NCBI GenBank assembly: GCA_023400335.1
Contig: JAEXFF010000118.1
Span: forward strand, 1 to 15,960
Direction of reading: 5' to 3'
DNA from: Bacteroidota bacterium
GTDB taxonomy: Bacteria; Bacteroidota; Bacteroidia; Bacteroidales; Marinifilaceae
Length of the DNA: 15,960 nt
Shown here: piece after piece, positions 15,414 to 15,960 of the stretch
How the letters are laid out: the number at the start of each line of letters is the position of its first letter
Numbering within the stretch: position 1 is the first letter of the stretch
The notes under the pieces: model-generated
What the model was told of the DNA's origin: nothing
Seen by the model: the letters and a program-made list of their open reading frames with translations, nothing else
The model's database searches: none
Position numbers and translations under genes: made by a program

Positions 15414-15960
15414 ATGAAAATCTTGAAATGGATGTTGGGAATGCTGTGTTTGTGTGGAATGATTTCTTGCAGTGATGATGAGGGACGGGACGATACGATA
15501 CTAGAGATGCACAGGCTGACGGGGAAATACTGGTATTGTACAAATTGGGCCAACAATAAGGATGGCTATACTACGGACGATTTGCTGGAAATATTGAAGT
15601 TCGGAGAAGATGGGAAGCTGTGGAAAATGGATTTTAGTGGAAAAACCGATGCGGTGGCCGGTAGCTGGACAAGTGATAAAAATGAAATTACGTTGACCTA
15701 TGCAGAAGGGGGAGAAGAAAAATGGAATGTTTTGCATAGTGGGGATGGTTATCTCAATGTAAAGGTGAACAGGGGAGAACGTAATTATACCCTTGAACCC
15801 CGTTATTTACAGAACTTGGCTGCTGATGCTTTTTTAATTCAGGAAGTCAGTAAGACAGAAGAGGTCCCCCTGCGGTTGGGAGTGGAAATAACGGGTAGCA
15901 ATACGGTGAATATTAGAGATGCTGAAGTTATTTTAGCAAAAGACCAGGTCGTGCCCATGG
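15414..15960 (+). CDS. Surface-exposed-type lipoprotein, lipocalin-like N-terminal domain (partial)
   Basis: The frame opens at ATG 15414 (or in-frame ATG 15408) and runs without a stop off the right edge, giving 182 codons. The N-terminus is a lipoprotein signal ending in GMISC with C19 lipidated, directly followed by SDDEG, which resembles the acidic export signal that sends Bacteroidota lipoproteins to the cell surface. Residues about 32-125 alternate short strands rich in Trp, Tyr and Gly (LTGKYWYCTNW, GSWTSDKNEITLTY, EEKWNVLHSGDGYL), which suggests a small lipocalin-like beta barrel. A second beta-like region begins at about 150. I do not recognise a named family. Confidence 0.75.
   Translation, partial: MKILKWMLGMLCLCGMISCSDDEGRDDTILEMHRLTGKYWYCTNWANNKDGYTTDDLLEILKFGEDGKLWKMDFSGKTDAVAGSWTSDKNEITLTYAEGGEEKWNVLHSGDGYLNVKVNRGERNYTLEPRYLQNLAADAFLIQEVSKTEEVPLRLGVEITGSNTVNIRDAEVILAKDQVVPM

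Overview
The window looks like a core-genome stretch of a Bacteroidales bacterium. The evidence is the gene order ftsX–DUF3098–uppP–truB–queA and bamD–omega–coaBC, the lipoprotein style of several N-termini, weak Shine-Dalgarno sites, and several upstream regions that fit the Bacteroidota promoter form (TTTG, 19-20 bases, TAnnTTTG). An Odoribacter/Butyricimonas-type relative is a guess from overall feel; the sequence alone does not prove it.

Layout. Positions 1-116 hold the end of an unrecognised plus-strand gene. Two small minus-strand membrane proteins follow (157-815): a DUF4405-like protein and an HsmA/TIGR03987-type protein, which share a two-histidine transmembrane motif. A minus-strand tRNA unit (1026-1448) has a canonical promoter, a truncated 5' copy of tRNA-Gly, the intact tRNA-Gly(GCC), tRNA-Leu(UAA) and a strong terminator. 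On the plus strand, 1605-5515 is an envelope/translation operon: ftsX, DUF3098, uppP, truB and queA, closed by a terminator. Next come a secreted M48 metalloprotease lipoprotein and an exported DUF4091/GH123-like glycosidase, then a bidirectional terminator. On the minus strand is an alpha-oxoamine synthase of the serine palmitoyltransferase type, which probably supplies the sphingoid or sulfonoid lipid base. It is divergent from bamD (outer-membrane assembly), followed by the RNA polymerase omega gene, a terminator, and coaBC (coenzyme A synthesis).

The last third carries pyrB-pyrI (aspartate carbamoyltransferase catalytic and regulatory chains). They lie behind a roughly 200-base leader that has its own promoter, a small ORF and an internal terminator, so attenuation is plausible. 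A bidirectional terminator separates pyrI from a minus-strand class I mannose-6-phosphate isomerase. The window ends inside a plus-strand lipoprotein gene with a surface-export-like N-terminus.

Most genes are ordinary housekeeping genes. The points that deserve a second look are the anticodon-bounded tRNA-Gly duplication, the pyrBI leader, the paired His-motif mini membrane proteins, and a 21-base-period direct repeat between manA and the terminal lipoprotein. I saw no CRISPR array, insertion sequence, phage gene or obvious defence system.
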